Origin: an uncultured Bacilli bacterium
Lineage (GTDB): Bacteria; Bacillota_I; Bacilli_A; RF39; UBA660
Assembly (NCBI GenBank): GCA_944359595.1
Contig: CALVSV010000047.1
Location: 1-7,887 of the forward strand
Reading direction: 5' to 3'
DNA length: 7,887 nucleotides
Position 1 is the first letter of the stretch. Every line of letters begins with the position of its first letter. The translations under genes were made by a program, and so were the position numbers. This document shows positions 1-4,197 of this stretch, one piece after another. The notes beneath the pieces were generated by a model. That model saw nothing but the letters and a program-made list of their open reading frames with translations. It ran no database searches and had not been told where the DNA came from.

Positions 1-1
1 T

Positions 2-568
2 AATTATCCAATTGAAGGAATTAGAGATGCAAAAGAATTTGCCCGATGTTTAGAAAAATGGGCAACCGATCTTGATTATTCAGAGACGCTTATTAGCCAT
101 ATGGATAAATATAATTTGTATGTGTACGATAGCATGACTGTTGAAAGCTATAATCAACAGAAATTATCTTATGGTAATAGAGTTGTTGAAAAAGCTAAAG
201 AAAAATTAGGATGTAAATATATATGGGGTGCTGGTCATTCAATGAATGAGATAAAAGATCCTTTACAAAATACTTTTGATTGTTCGAGTTTTGTGTGTTG
301 GTCATTTTATCAAGCCGGTATAGACATTGGTAATAAAACTACAAAGGAATTATTGTTAATGGGAAATGAAATTTCTAAAAATGAAATTCAGCCTGGTGAT
401 ATTATTTTATTTACAAAGAATAAAGGAGAAACAGTTCCGTCACATGTAGCTATTTATATTGGAAATAATCAAATGATACATGCTCCAAATACAGGGGATA
501 TTGTTAAGATTGTTTCGTATAGTTCATATTGGCAGGATAGAACAATGTGCTATAGGAGGCTTTATTAA
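2..568 (+). CDS. Cell-wall hydrolase with C-terminal NlpC/P60 peptidase domain, 5' partial
   Basis: The reading frame is open to the left edge, so the ATG at 101 is internal and the gene is cut by the window. The first ~40 residues (KWATDLDY...LISHMDKYNLYVYD) resemble the tail of a glucosaminidase-type muralytic domain; this is a family impression, not a proven match. The rest is an NlpC/P60 (C40) cysteine peptidase domain. Counted from the Met at 101, the nucleophile is Cys61 in FDCSSF (codon 281-283), and the histidines are His115 in PSHVAIYIG and His127 in MIHAPNTGD. Such enzymes cut peptide stems of peptidoglycan. Two-domain hydrolases of this type (for example CwlT of ICEBs1 and Orf14 of Tn916) open the wall for the conjugation channel, which fits the transfer genes downstream. 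The last codons carry the AGGAGG that serves the next gene. The domain call is firm; the conjugative role is inferred. Confidence 0.9.
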   Translation, partial: NYPIEGIRDAKEFARCLEKWATDLDYSETLISHMDKYNLYVYDSMTVESYNQQKLSYGNRVVEKAKEKLGCKYIWGAGHSMNEIKDPLQNTFDCSSFVCWSFYQAGIDIGNKTTKELLLMGNEISKNEIQPGDIILFTKNKGETVPSHVAIYIGNNQMIHAPNTGDIVKIVSYSSYWQDRTMCYRRLY

Positions 569-571
569 TTA

Positions 572-1060
572 ATGGAAAATGAAATAACAAAAATTATTAT
601 TGTAGTAATTTTAGTATTATTGATTATATTTATTATTAATTTTGATAACATTGATGAATCTAAAATAGATACTGATACTAAAGATGATAAAGTAATAGTT
701 GAAACTGATTATAGAGCAAATACTGATATAAATGATGTGTTATTATTTGATTATGCAAATTTAAATTATCAAGGATTTATTTGTAGTGGGAAGTGTATAA
801 CTATCAATTATTTAGAGACTTGCGAATATATAGGTAATGAATATTTATTTGAAGCTAGGGATCAAAATAATAAAAAATTACACTTAAATGTGAAAGCAGA
901 AAAAATGGAATATAATCAAAATGATGATTTATACTATACAAATTATTATTTAGAAGTAAAATTAGACAGTAATGTGAAAATAATTAATTTGAAGATCAAT
1001 CGAGATAATGTTGAATATATTGTTAAATGTTCTGTTAGCATGTTTACTGATTCTGAGTGA
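572..1060 (+). CDS. Single-pass membrane protein, extracellular domain, unknown function
   Basis: 162 residues. A short N-terminus is followed by one strongly hydrophobic helix (about residues 6-24). An acidic linker (about 25-55) and a beta-rich-looking domain follow, with cysteines at 71, 75, 84 and 153. The type II signal-anchor pattern predicts an outside location. The start ATG is 12 nt after AGGAGG (554-559), which lies inside the end of the hydrolase gene, and only 3 nt separate the two genes, so they are very likely co-transcribed. In conjugative elements the gene after the wall hydrolase is often a bitopic channel component (TcpC/VirB8-like). This protein is too short for TcpC and I see no convincing similarity, so I assign no function. 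The four cysteines could form disulfides outside the cell. No clear terminator follows. Confidence 0.75.
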   Translation: MENEITKIIIVVILVLLIIFIINFDNIDESKIDTDTKDDKVIVETDYRANTDINDVLLFDYANLNYQGFICSGKCITINYLETCEYIGNEYLFEARDQNNKKLHLNVKAEKMEYNQNDDLYYTNYYLEVKLDSNVKIINLKINRDNVEYIVKCSVSMFTDSE

Positions 1061-1380
1061 TCATTCGTTATAGAACTTATGGATTTAGCTATGGTAAAAA
1101 ATATGGTCTGCCTATAACAGTCTATCCATAGATATAACCATGTAAAAAATAAATAAAACTTAGGTATATCGATATATTTTTATTTATCTAATCTATAAAT
1201 TATTTATCGATTACTTACCATTATTACCTTATAATACTAATATAGATTACGACCTTATCGACTGTAATATAATATTGTTATTTTATATGAACTGATTTTT
1301 ATTATATGAGAATAAATGATGTTAGAAATGTACCAAAGAAGACGGTATTTGATGAAAAATAATTTTTATTTTAAGTGTAC
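1061..1380. other. Gene-free AT-rich intergenic stretch
   Basis: About 320 bases with no supportable gene on either strand. Visible structure is limited. An imperfect inverted repeat CTATGG (1089-1095 area) / CCATAG (1126-1131) may act as a weak terminator after the preceding gene. An AT-only stem (1149-1158 with 1178-1187) surrounds the palindrome TATATCGATATA (1165-1176). At 1326-1350 there is a degenerate copy of the TGTACC hairpin seen at 1703 and 3724. A 21-codon ORF at 1319-1384 has no ribosome binding site worth the name. Confidence 0.5.
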
Positions 1381-1409
1381 TTGATATTTGTCGGGGCATA
1401 TTATATAAT
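1381..1409 (+). promoter_or_regulatory. Promoter of antisense antitoxin RNA (RNA II)
   Basis: TTGATA (1381-1386), a 17-nt spacer and a consensus TATAAT (1404-1409) make the best sigma-A type promoter in the window. The expected transcription start is about A1416. Such strength is what a type I system needs, because the unstable antitoxin RNA must be made in excess over the toxin mRNA. Confidence 0.85.
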
Positions 1410-1419
1410 GTGCTTAGGC
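1410..1419 (+). repeat. Direct repeat A, copy 1 (GTGCTTAGGC)
   Basis: GTGCTTAGGC at 1410-1419 is repeated exactly at 1479-1488, the toxin mRNA's 3' region just before the terminator. Copy 1 overlaps the RNA II start. In the pAD1 par locus, short direct repeats shared by the two convergent RNAs act as pairing sites. Confidence 0.7.
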
Positions 1420-1421
1420 AA

Positions 1422-1444
1422 GGATGGAACTTAAGCCACGGCAA
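1422..1444 (+). repeat. Direct repeat B, copy 1 (antitoxin side)
   Basis: Holds ATGGAACTTAA, a single G, then CCACGGCAA. The copy in the toxin gene (1560-1584) has TACCT in place of the G, so an RNA duplex between the two would have two helices of 11 and 9 bp around a small bulge. Confidence 0.8.
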
Positions 1445-1446
1445 AT

Positions 1447-1478
1447 AAAAAAAGGAACGTTGCAGCGTTCCTTTTTTT
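1447..1478. terminator. Bidirectional intrinsic terminator shared by toxin mRNA and antisense RNA
   Basis: Stem GGAACG (1454-1459) / CGTTCC (1466-1471) with a six-base loop, preceded by seven As (1447-1453) and followed by seven Ts (1472-1478). It therefore works on both strands: it ends RNA II on the plus strand and the toxin mRNA on the minus strand. The two RNAs carry complementary copies of this hairpin, so the loops can start kissing contacts. Confidence 0.92.
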
Positions 1479-1488
1479 GTGCTTAGGC
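1479..1488 (+). repeat. Direct repeat A, copy 2 (GTGCTTAGGC)
   Basis: Exact second copy of the 10-bp repeat at 1410-1419. On the minus strand it lies in the 3' untranslated part of the toxin mRNA, directly upstream of the terminator stem. Confidence 0.7.
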
Positions 1489-1495
1489 TGTCATG

Positions 1496-1579
1496 CTATC
1501 TTCTATCAAGCCACTTGCAGATGCAATGGCAAATTACACCTGCTATGATAGAGATTAGAATGGAACTTAATACCTCCAC
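1496..1579 (-). CDS. Fst/Ldr-like hydrophobic type I toxin, 27 aa
   Basis: Start GTG (1577-1579), stop TAG. The peptide has a short N-terminus (MEVLSS), one hydrophobic helix (ILISIIAGVICHCIC, about residues 7-21) and a charged end KWLDRR. The pattern IIAG...KWLDRR lines up with the Fst/Ldr superfamily of membrane toxins: Gly14 to Trp23 has the same spacing as AG...WW in LdrD and G...VLD in Fst. The family's usual proline before the helix core is Ser here. These peptides insert in the membrane and arrest growth when their antisense RNA is lost. The start is set by a near-perfect ribosome binding site, AAGGAGGTGAT (1584-1594), ending 8 nt from the GTG once the core is counted. Three cysteines in the helix are unusual. 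It lies convergent to RNA II and has higher GC than its neighbours. Translation is predicted to be masked (see 1587-1609). Confidence 0.85.
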   Translation of the reverse strand: MEVLSSILISIIAGVICHCICKWLDRR

Positions 1580-1584
1580 GGCAA
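1560..1584 (+). repeat. Direct repeat B, copy 2 (over the toxin start codon)
   Basis: ATGGAACTTAA (1560-1570), TACCT, then CCACGGCAA (1576-1584). It is the target for RNA II: the second part covers the GTG start codon, so pairing would block ribosome entry. Confidence 0.8.
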
Positions 1585-1586
1585 TC

Positions 1587-1609
1587 ACCTCCTTCCGGTG
1601 GTCGGAGGT
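1587..1609 (-). promoter_or_regulatory. Hairpin masking the toxin ribosome binding site
   Basis: In the toxin mRNA, ACCUCC (from 1609-1604) can pair with GGAGGU (1592-1587), which is the core of the Shine-Dalgarno sequence, across an 11-nt loop. This corresponds to the 5' stem-loop that keeps fst translation low in pAD1. A second GGAGGT in the first codons (1572-1577) could compete for the same anti-sequence. Confidence 0.7.
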
Positions 1610-1624
1610 ATGACAGCCTGTATT

Positions 1625-1653
1625 ATTATATCATGGATACACTTTTTTATAAA
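1625..1653 (-). promoter_or_regulatory. Toxin mRNA promoter (RNA I-like)
   Basis: Read on the minus strand: TTTATA (-35, 1653-1648), a 17-nt spacer, and an extended -10 TGATATAAT (TG at 1633-1632, TATAAT at 1630-1625). The expected start at about 1619 places the first transcribed base at the beginning of the end-to-end helix, an independent agreement between promoter and RNA structure. Confidence 0.8.
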
Positions 1654-1702
1654 TACTGATACGATATCTGTTTAAAAAGATATTGGTTATTTTTTACAGG
1701 AG

Positions 1703-1729
1703 AATGTACCAGTGACTGGTACATTTTTT
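1703..1729 (+). terminator. Hairpin with 10-bp perfect stem AATGTACCAG / CTGGTACATT plus T run
   Basis: Perfect 10-bp inverted repeat (1703-1712 and 1716-1725) with a TGA loop, followed by further Ts to 1729. It looks like an intrinsic terminator on the plus strand and would insulate the type I module from the downstream cassette. Its core TGTACCA...TGGTACA is shared with the hairpin at 3724-3752, which closes the same cassette. Confidence 0.75.
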
Positions 1730-1783
1730 GATTAAATTTATTAAGAAATTGTAATGTGTTTATAAGATGAAAGAAGGTATTTT

Positions 1784-2404
1784 ATGAAAAAAATATCATG
1801 TTTTATTTTAGTGATTTTTCTTTTTTTGGCATGTTATCATGATGATCAGAAAAATATAAAAAAAATAAATACAACATGTATTGTTGCTACAAAAATGTCT
1901 GGTCTAAAGATGATAATAAAAATGAAAAATACAAATGATATCACTAAAGAAAATTATGAAGATATAGAAGAGCTAAATGATACCAGTGATTTTTCTAGTG
2001 AGATTATAGGAGATAATATATCTATTCCTAAAGTATGTGAGAATGCATTTTTGACTGTGGGTTCAACTCAAGGTGCTGTGGATAAAAACGATATTTGTTT
2101 AATGACTGAAGCAGCAGGAATTTTTGGTGAGGGAAAAGAAATCTTGTTAGGAGGGCATAATACAAAATCATTAAAATACCTTTATAAATCGAGTATTAAT
2201 GATATTATTACAGTTAATTTTAGTAATTGTATTTATCGATATCGGGTAATTTATAGTAATGAATGTTCGACAGATGGCTATGGCTTATTTGATATAGAAA
2301 CAGGTGAAAATATGCTTCTTTATAATTGCAATGAAGAGGTATTAAATATTTATACTTGCTACAACAGTAATAATTGGCTTGTTAAAGCAATTTTATTAGA
2401 TTAA
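1784..2404 (+). CDS. Sortase-like protein with lipoprotein-like N-terminus, possibly degenerate
   Basis: 206 residues. Residues 1-16 form a signal sequence ending LFLAC; Cys17 could be a lipidation site, but the -3 and -2 residues (F, L) are not ideal. After a long lysine/acid-rich linker (about 20-75), residues 80-206 read as a sortase fold: GIFGEG...ILLGGHN (His125 as catalytic His), LKYLYKSSINDIITV, YRYRVI, and LNIYTCYNS with Cys192 as nucleophile. Sortases normally carry an arginine a few residues after the TxTC cysteine (R-Y/F-V-V). Here the aligned segment is NNWLVKAIL, with Asn where Arg is expected. Sortases join LPXTG-like proteins to the wall or to each other; without Arg the activity is uncertain. 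AGAAGG (1772-1777) supports the start. First gene of a four-gene string; no LPXTG substrate is visible in the window. Confidence 0.75.
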   Translation: MKKISCFILVIFLFLACYHDDQKNIKKINTTCIVATKMSGLKMIIKMKNTNDITKENYEDIEELNDTSDFSSEIIGDNISIPKVCENAFLTVGSTQGAVDKNDICLMTEAAGIFGEGKEILLGGHNTKSLKYLYKSSINDIITVNFSNCIYRYRVIYSNECSTDGYGLFDIETGENMLLYNCNEEVLNIYTCYNSNNWLVKAILLD

Positions 2405-2427
2405 AAGATTTGAATATAGGTAATGAT

Positions 2428-2712
2428 ATGAACTACGAATTTTTAATATATATAGATTTTAAGAATAATAAAAAAAGTATTCTTGAGTATAAAAATGAAT
2501 ACTATATCTATGATTATACACATAGTGTTTATGATCAAATTAATTGGCAAAAAAATGGTCTTACTGAGGTTTTAAACATTTTAGATCAAGATACAAAAGA
2601 GATTATATGCATAGATAATGAATTTTTAATTTATTTAAGAGAAGAATTAGCAGAGATTAATATGCAAGAATTTTATAATGCGAGGATGGTTTTAAATGAA
2701 TATGGTAATTGA
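2428..2712 (+). CDS. Small acidic protein, unknown function
   Basis: 94 residues from the ATG at 2428, which has AGG (2418-2420) 7 nt upstream. A longer frame from TTG at 2410 would add six residues but lacks a ribosome binding site. There is no signal peptide or membrane helix, so it is probably cytosolic. It is rich in Asp, Glu, Asn and Tyr (for example YKNEYYIYDYTHS), with a C-terminal helical-looking part (LREELAEINMQEFYNARM). I do not recognise the family. It starts about 23 nt after the sortase-like gene and overlaps the next gene by 17 nt, so it belongs to the same transcript and its translation is probably coupled to its partner's. Confidence 0.65.
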   Translation: MNYEFLIYIDFKNNKKSILEYKNEYYIYDYTHSVYDQINWQKNGLTEVLNILDQDTKEIICIDNEFLIYLREELAEINMQEFYNARMVLNEYGN

Positions 2713-3115
2713 TGAGTTAGAAGTAAATTATGATGGATTTTATAAAGGATATGCAACAGGATTTGTGACAATTGATAATCAGCAGAGTTATCCATTTTTA
2801 TATAGAATATACTCACCTAAAAATGGCGAGTCATGGAAATTGGTGTCCATAGAAAATATAACTGATTTGTCTGAAGATGAATTTAAAAGCATTGAATCAA
2901 ATATAAAAGATTCAATATCTAAAGATGTATATTATGATTTAGTAATTGAAAAAAATATAACAGGTTATTCGAATAAAATGATTTATGAATTGTTAGATAG
3001 GAATAAGATATCATTTAGTAATATTTGTACAGTTAGTTTAGATAAAAAAAGAATTGTTGTTGAAATGGAAAATGGTGATTCTATATATTTAATTGATGAT
3101 TTTAATATGATATAA
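2696..3115 (+). CDS. Acidic cytosolic protein, unknown function
   Basis: 139 residues. The start ATG at 2696 has GAGG (2682-2685) 10 nt upstream, inside the preceding gene; an in-frame ATG at 2702 fits less well. No signal peptide or membrane helix. The N-terminal half looks like a small beta-sheet domain (VNYDGFYKGYATGFVTI, SYPFLYRIYSPKNGESWKL), followed by an acidic helix (LSEDEFKSIESNIKDSIS). The C-terminal part again alternates short helices and strands (IVVEMENGDSIYLIDDF). I do not recognise the family. The 17-nt overlap with the previous gene suggests the two products act together, perhaps as a complex; this is inference. Confidence 0.65.
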   Translation: MNMVIDELEVNYDGFYKGYATGFVTIDNQQSYPFLYRIYSPKNGESWKLVSIENITDLSEDEFKSIESNIKDSISKDVYYDLVIEKNITGYSNKMIYELLDRNKISFSNICTVSLDKKRIVVEMENGDSIYLIDDFNMI

Positions 3116-3139
3116 TTATAAAAAGAGGGGGGATTAGGA

Positions 3140-3724
3140 ATGAAGAAATTAATTTTAGTAATGTTATTATTTTTATTTGTAATAACTGGCTGTGAATCAT
3201 CAAAAAGAGATTATACATCAGTAGATGAGATAACAAAAAATGTTGTAGATGTTATAAAGCAGACTACTCCTAAAGATGATGGGCTTATTGATACTGATTA
3301 TACTTATTTAGTAACGATAAGGTGCGATGGTAATTTTGATGATATTGTCGATAATGTTGATGGTATATATGCGGAGTATGATGAAAATCTAAATTTAGCT
3401 AGACTTTATTTTATGTCTAAAAGTATATTAGATAATATTAAAACTGATGAAAAACATTATACAACAGCTCCTAATGCTTATGTTAGGTATAATATTATAG
3501 GATATAAGGATAAGTATACTGTTCCAGATGTTCTTTTTTTAAACAAATATTATGATGAAATAGAAGCTACTAAAAATGAAAAAAATAAAGTGAAAGAAGA
3601 GATTGATAAATTCTATAATAAGATATTAAAACAATTAACACTTGAAGATGATGAAGATTTAAAAAATTATGTTGATTGGATAATTAACAATAGTGATGTT
3701 GATAATTTACGAATAGAACATTAA
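3140..3724 (+). CDS. Lipoprotein, unknown function
   Basis: 194 residues. A classic lipoprotein signal peptide (MKKLILVMLLFLFVITGC) has lipobox ITGC with Cys18 as the lipidated residue, so it is held on the outer face of the membrane. The mature part is charged and Asp/Asn/Tyr rich, with a middle domain (about 55-125) of mixed strands and a C-terminal coiled-coil-like stretch (about 140-185, EIEATKNEKNKVKEEIDKF). No family recognised. A strong ribosome binding site, AGAGGGGGG (3124-3132), lies 7 nt before ATG. It is the last gene of the cassette: its TAA overlaps the terminator at 3724-3752. Pairing with a sortase-like gene suggests an envelope role, but the protein has no sorting signal. Confidence 0.8.
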   Translation: MKKLILVMLLFLFVITGCESSKRDYTSVDEITKNVVDVIKQTTPKDDGLIDTDYTYLVTIRCDGNFDDIVDNVDGIYAEYDENLNLARLYFMSKSILDNIKTDEKHYTTAPNAYVRYNIIGYKDKYTVPDVLFLNKYYDEIEATKNEKNKVKEEIDKFYNKILKQLTLEDDEDLKNYVDWIINNSDVDNLRIEH

Positions 3725-3752
3725 AAAATGTACCACCAACTGGTACATTTTT
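3724..3752 (+). terminator. Terminator hairpin closing the sortase-like cassette
   Basis: 12-bp perfect stem AAAAATGTACCA (3724-3735) / TGGTACATTTTT (3741-3752) with a CCAAC loop. The A and T runs make it able to act in both directions. It begins in the stop codon of the lipoprotein gene. The stem core is the same as in the hairpin at 1703-1729. Confidence 0.85.
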
Positions 3753-3823
3753 AATTTGTAATAATGATTTAATTAAATTAACACTATATTTAGCATACCA
3801 TAACTTGTGATAATTTAGTAGAC

Positions 3824-3852
3824 TTGTAAGATTGTTATAGCTAAGTTAGAAT
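3824..3852 (+). promoter_or_regulatory. Candidate promoter for the two-helix membrane microprotein
   Basis: TTGTAA (3824-3829), a 17-nt spacer and TAGAAT (3847-3852), a -10 with one mismatch. It lies after a strong terminator and before an isolated gene, where a promoter is expected. ACTTGT occurs at 3803-3808 and again at 3822-3827, 19 bp apart, about two helical turns; the second copy overlaps the -35, so a bound regulator is possible. Confidence 0.55.
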
Positions 3853-3898
3853 TACTATGAAAGATATAATTACAATAAAACAGAAAGGAGAGATAATT

Positions 3899-4102
3899 AT
3901 GAAAAACAATAAATTGGAATGGATAAAGCTGATAATAGCAATTGTTGTAGTTATATCAATACGTTTTTTATATGAAATGAATGTTGTGAGTAATATCGTA
4001 GCGTTGGTAATAACATCATTAGTATTCATTGTTTTTTACTACCAATGGATATTAAAATTAATTAAATGGATACAAAAAGTTATTAAAAAGAAAATATCAT
4101 AA
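3899..4102 (+). CDS. Two-helix membrane microprotein, unknown function
   Basis: 67 residues from the ATG at 3899, which has AAAGGAG (3885-3891) about 7 nt upstream. An upstream in-frame ATG at 3857 has no ribosome binding site and would put 14 charged residues before the first helix, so I reject it. Two hydrophobic helices (about 8-26 and 30-50) with a short turn are followed by a very basic tail (KLIKWIQKVIKKKIS). Both ends are predicted inside the cell. It forms its own small unit between a promoter candidate and the terminator at 4111-4150, just upstream of the transfer ATPase. I do not recognise the family; a small channel accessory, a holin-like peptide or a regulator of the transfer apparatus are all possible. 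Confidence 0.7.
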   Translation: MKNNKLEWIKLIIAIVVVISIRFLYEMNVVSNIVALVITSLVFIVFYYQWILKLIKWIQKVIKKKIS

Positions 4103-4110
4103 TAATTTAT

Positions 4111-4150
4111 AAGAATAGTTAAGTTAATAGAAGGCTTGACTATTCTTTTT
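4111..4150 (+). terminator. Intrinsic terminator after the microprotein gene
   Basis: Stem AAGAATAGTTAAG (4111-4123) with CTTGACTATTCTT (4135-4147), 13 pairs including one U-G, an 11-nt loop, and a T run to 4150. It separates the microprotein from the ATPase gene, which therefore needs its own promoter or read-through; no convincing promoter is visible in 4151-4180. Confidence 0.82.
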
Positions 4151-4197
4151 GTATATTAAGTAATTTTGATAAATCTTTATATAGAAGGAGGATTAAT

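Larger units (their letters stand above)
1416..1478 (+). ncRNA. Antisense antitoxin RNA (RNA II-like) of a par-type toxin-antitoxin module
   Basis: Predicted RNA of about 63 nt, running from the start set by the promoter at 1381-1409 to the intrinsic terminator at 1447-1478. It has no ORF. It contains ATGGAACTTAA (1424-1434) and CCACGGCAA (1436-1444). Both recur in the same order at 1560-1570 and 1576-1584, where they overlie the translation start of the minus-strand toxin. The RNA can therefore pair in trans with the toxin mRNA at its start codon (the GTG at 1577-1579) and also through the shared terminator loop. Size, orientation and pairing sites match RNA II of the pAD1 par locus. Function is inferred from this architecture and not from sequence identity to pAD1. 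Confidence 0.82.
1485..1619 (-). ncRNA. Toxin mRNA end-to-end helix: 10-bp inverted repeat AGGCTGTCAT / ATGACAGCCT
   Basis: The first ten bases of the predicted toxin transcript (1619 to 1610) are perfectly complementary to bases 1494 to 1485, just before the terminator. Closing the mRNA 5' end on its 3' end would make a stable, translation-silent full-length RNA. Such long-range helices are a hallmark of type I toxin mRNAs (the upstream helix of pAD1 RNA I, and comparable pairing in hok). Confidence 0.75.

Noticed and set aside
101..568. Treating the ATG at 101 as the start of the NlpC/P60 gene
   Set aside because: The frame is open to the left edge, the upstream residues look like part of a muralytic domain, and there is no ribosome binding site before 101.
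1149..1187. AT-rich nested inverted repeat around TATATCGATATA as a possible origin or terminator
   Set aside because: Nearly all A/T pairs, arms not concentric with the inner palindrome, and no iterons or T-run context; such structures are expected by chance in this base composition.
1319..1384. Tiny plus-strand ORF (MLEMYQRRRYLMKN...)
   Set aside because: 21 codons, no ribosome binding site, no membrane or toxin-like pattern, and it runs into the -35 of the antisense RNA promoter.
1664..1683. ATATCT...AGATAT inverted repeat as an operator or terminator
   Set aside because: Six weak pairs with an eight-base loop and no aligned promoter on either side.
1738..1766. Possible promoter TTATTA...TATAAG for the sortase-like gene
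   Set aside because: The -10 is fair but the -35 matches only three of six bases; a promoter is expected here, but this one is not convincing.
3857..3898. Longer start for the microprotein at 3857
   Set aside because: No ribosome binding site, and it overlaps the start region of the candidate promoter at 3824-3852; the ATG at 3899 has a good AAAGGAG at correct distance.
3841..4029. Minus-strand ORF of 62 codons
   Set aside because: Antisense shadow of the membrane microprotein; low-complexity Ile/Thr/Phe product that mirrors the plus-strand AT bias.
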